Shown here: in pieces, positions 63,499 to 64,000 of the stretch | How positions within the stretch are numbered: position 1 is the first letter of the stretch | Layout: each line of letters begins with the position of its first letter | DNA from: Nocardioides sediminis | Lineage (GTDB): Bacteria > Actinomycetota > Actinomycetes > Propionibacteriales > Nocardioidaceae | Reading direction: 5' to 3' | DNA length: 64,000 nt | Assembly (NCBI RefSeq): GCF_003047295.1 | Contig: NZ_PZYZ01000004.1 | Location: forward strand, 1 to 64,000 | Program-made: the position numbers and the translations under genes | The notes under the pieces: model-generated | Database searches by the model: none | The model's input: only the letters and a program-made list of their open reading frames with translations | What the model was told of the DNA's origin: nothing

Positions 63499-64000
63499 TC
63501 AGGGCGTACGCCGCGGGGCGGGCGTCGTGGGCTCCTCCGTCGGCACCGTGGGCGTCTCCGTCGGCACCGTGGGCGTCTCGGTGGGCGCCGGCGGGGTCTC
63601 CGTCGGGGTCTCGGTCGGGGTCTCCTCGGGCGGGGGCTCCTCGAACGCCGACACGAAGATGATGACCGTGTCGCCGCGGTCGGCCTCGCCCCCCGCGCTG
63701 GGGAACTGGTCGACCACGGTCCCCTTGGGCTCGGTGGAGGCCGCGTCGGTGCGGACCTCGACCTCGAAGCCGGCCTGCCGCAGCGTGCGGGTGGCCTCGC
63801 CCTGCTTGAGACCCCGCACGTCCGGGACCGACTCGGGCCCGTCGGACACCGAGAGGGTCACGGTCGTGCCCTCGGCGACGGACTCCCCGGCGGCGGGGTC
63901 GGTGGAGATGACCTGCCCCTTGGGCTCGTCGGACTCGACCTCGGTGGCGGTGACCTTGAGGCCCGCGGCGCGCAGGGCGTCGCGGGCGGCGGCGCGCGGC
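63499..64000 (-). CDS. C-terminal PASTA region of a PknB-type Ser/Thr kinase, cut by the window edge
   Basis: About 167 residues are visible, with no start; the frame stays open to position 64000. Two PASTA-like units are seen (LRAAGLKVTATEVES-EPKGQVISTDPAAGESVAEGTTVTLSVSDG, split here, and PDVRGLKQGEATRTLRQAGF), followed by a Thr/Pro/Glu-rich tail of about 45 residues. PASTA domains bind muropeptides or lipid II. In other actinobacteria pknB lies convergent to DUF881 near crgA, so this is probably pknB. The kinase domain is outside the window. Confidence 0.85.
   Translation of the reverse strand, partial: PRAAARDALRAAGLKVTATEVESDEPKGQVISTDPAAGESVAEGTTVTLSVSDGPESVPDVRGLKQGEATRTLRQAGFEVEVRTDAASTEPKGTVVDQFPSAGGEADRGDTVIIFVSAFEEPPPEETPTETPTETPPAPTETPTVPTETPTVPTEEPTTPAPRRTP

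Overview
The window is high-GC actinobacterial chromosome. The best guess is Nocardioidaceae (Nocardioides-like), from overall gene content and the mix of Streptomyces-like and Mycobacterium-like gene order. It spans the replication origin: rnpA-rpmH point left, dnaA-dnaN-gnd-recF-dciA-gyrB-gyrA point right, and the dnaA-dnaN gap (34734-35245) is the oriC candidate. Every comparison with Mycobacterium or Streptomyces gene order here is from memory, not from a search.

Left arm. Positions 1-2028 hold the start of an unknown minus-strand gene and the rpsF-ssb-rpsR-rplI ribosomal/replication operon, with a leader that looks like an S6:S18 autoregulatory RNA. Positions 2209-7499 hold a Ser/Thr kinase, an endonuclease IV-galactokinase pair and a FemX-like ligase coupled to an alanine-racemase-like protein. 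Positions 7410-13000 hold a class A penicillin-binding protein with a GT87-type membrane protein, a PadR regulator and inositol-phosphate synthase. Positions 13296-24200 carry the conserved block cca, DUF6049, murJ, pseudokinase, sigM, anti-sigma, trxB, trxA. Positions 24304-27078 hold a GNAT enzyme, an aminotransferase and an acyltransferase. Positions 27349-32777 are parB-parA-rsmG-jag-yidC-yidD-rnpA-rpmH, with three parS sites.

Right arm. After gyrA come a DUF3566 protein and a tRNA-Ile / micro-protein / tRNA-Ala cluster. Next are a TrkH-TrkA potassium system and a divergent pair of class II amidotransferase and GCS2-type ligase. A Met-rich DUF305 protein follows. The MoxR-DUF58-transglutaminase-like operon lies on the minus strand. 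A run of closely packed plus-strand genes follows (lipoprotein, SURF1, DUF3817, patatin, acyltransferase). The window ends with a repeat-containing membrane protein, cyclophilin, a zinc-ribbon rhomboid protease, a duplicated CrgA, DUF881 and the PASTA end of a PknB-type kinase cut by the window edge.

Common themes. Much of the window serves cell-wall synthesis and division: MurJ and its pseudokinase, PBP, FemX, CrgA and the PASTA kinase. Redox control (SigM, thioredoxin) sits beside it. About a dozen genes appear to be leaderless: a TANNNT-like -10 box lies 6-8 bases before the start codon with no ribosome-binding site. No phage, insertion sequence, CRISPR array or secondary-metabolite cluster is visible. 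The most unusual items are the internally duplicated CrgA, a transglutaminase-like protein lacking its catalytic triad, two GGGAAC-N18-GTT promoters before trxB and trxA, a family of 26-bp palindromes, and a hairpin cluster rich in DnaA-box-like sequence 27 kb from oriC.
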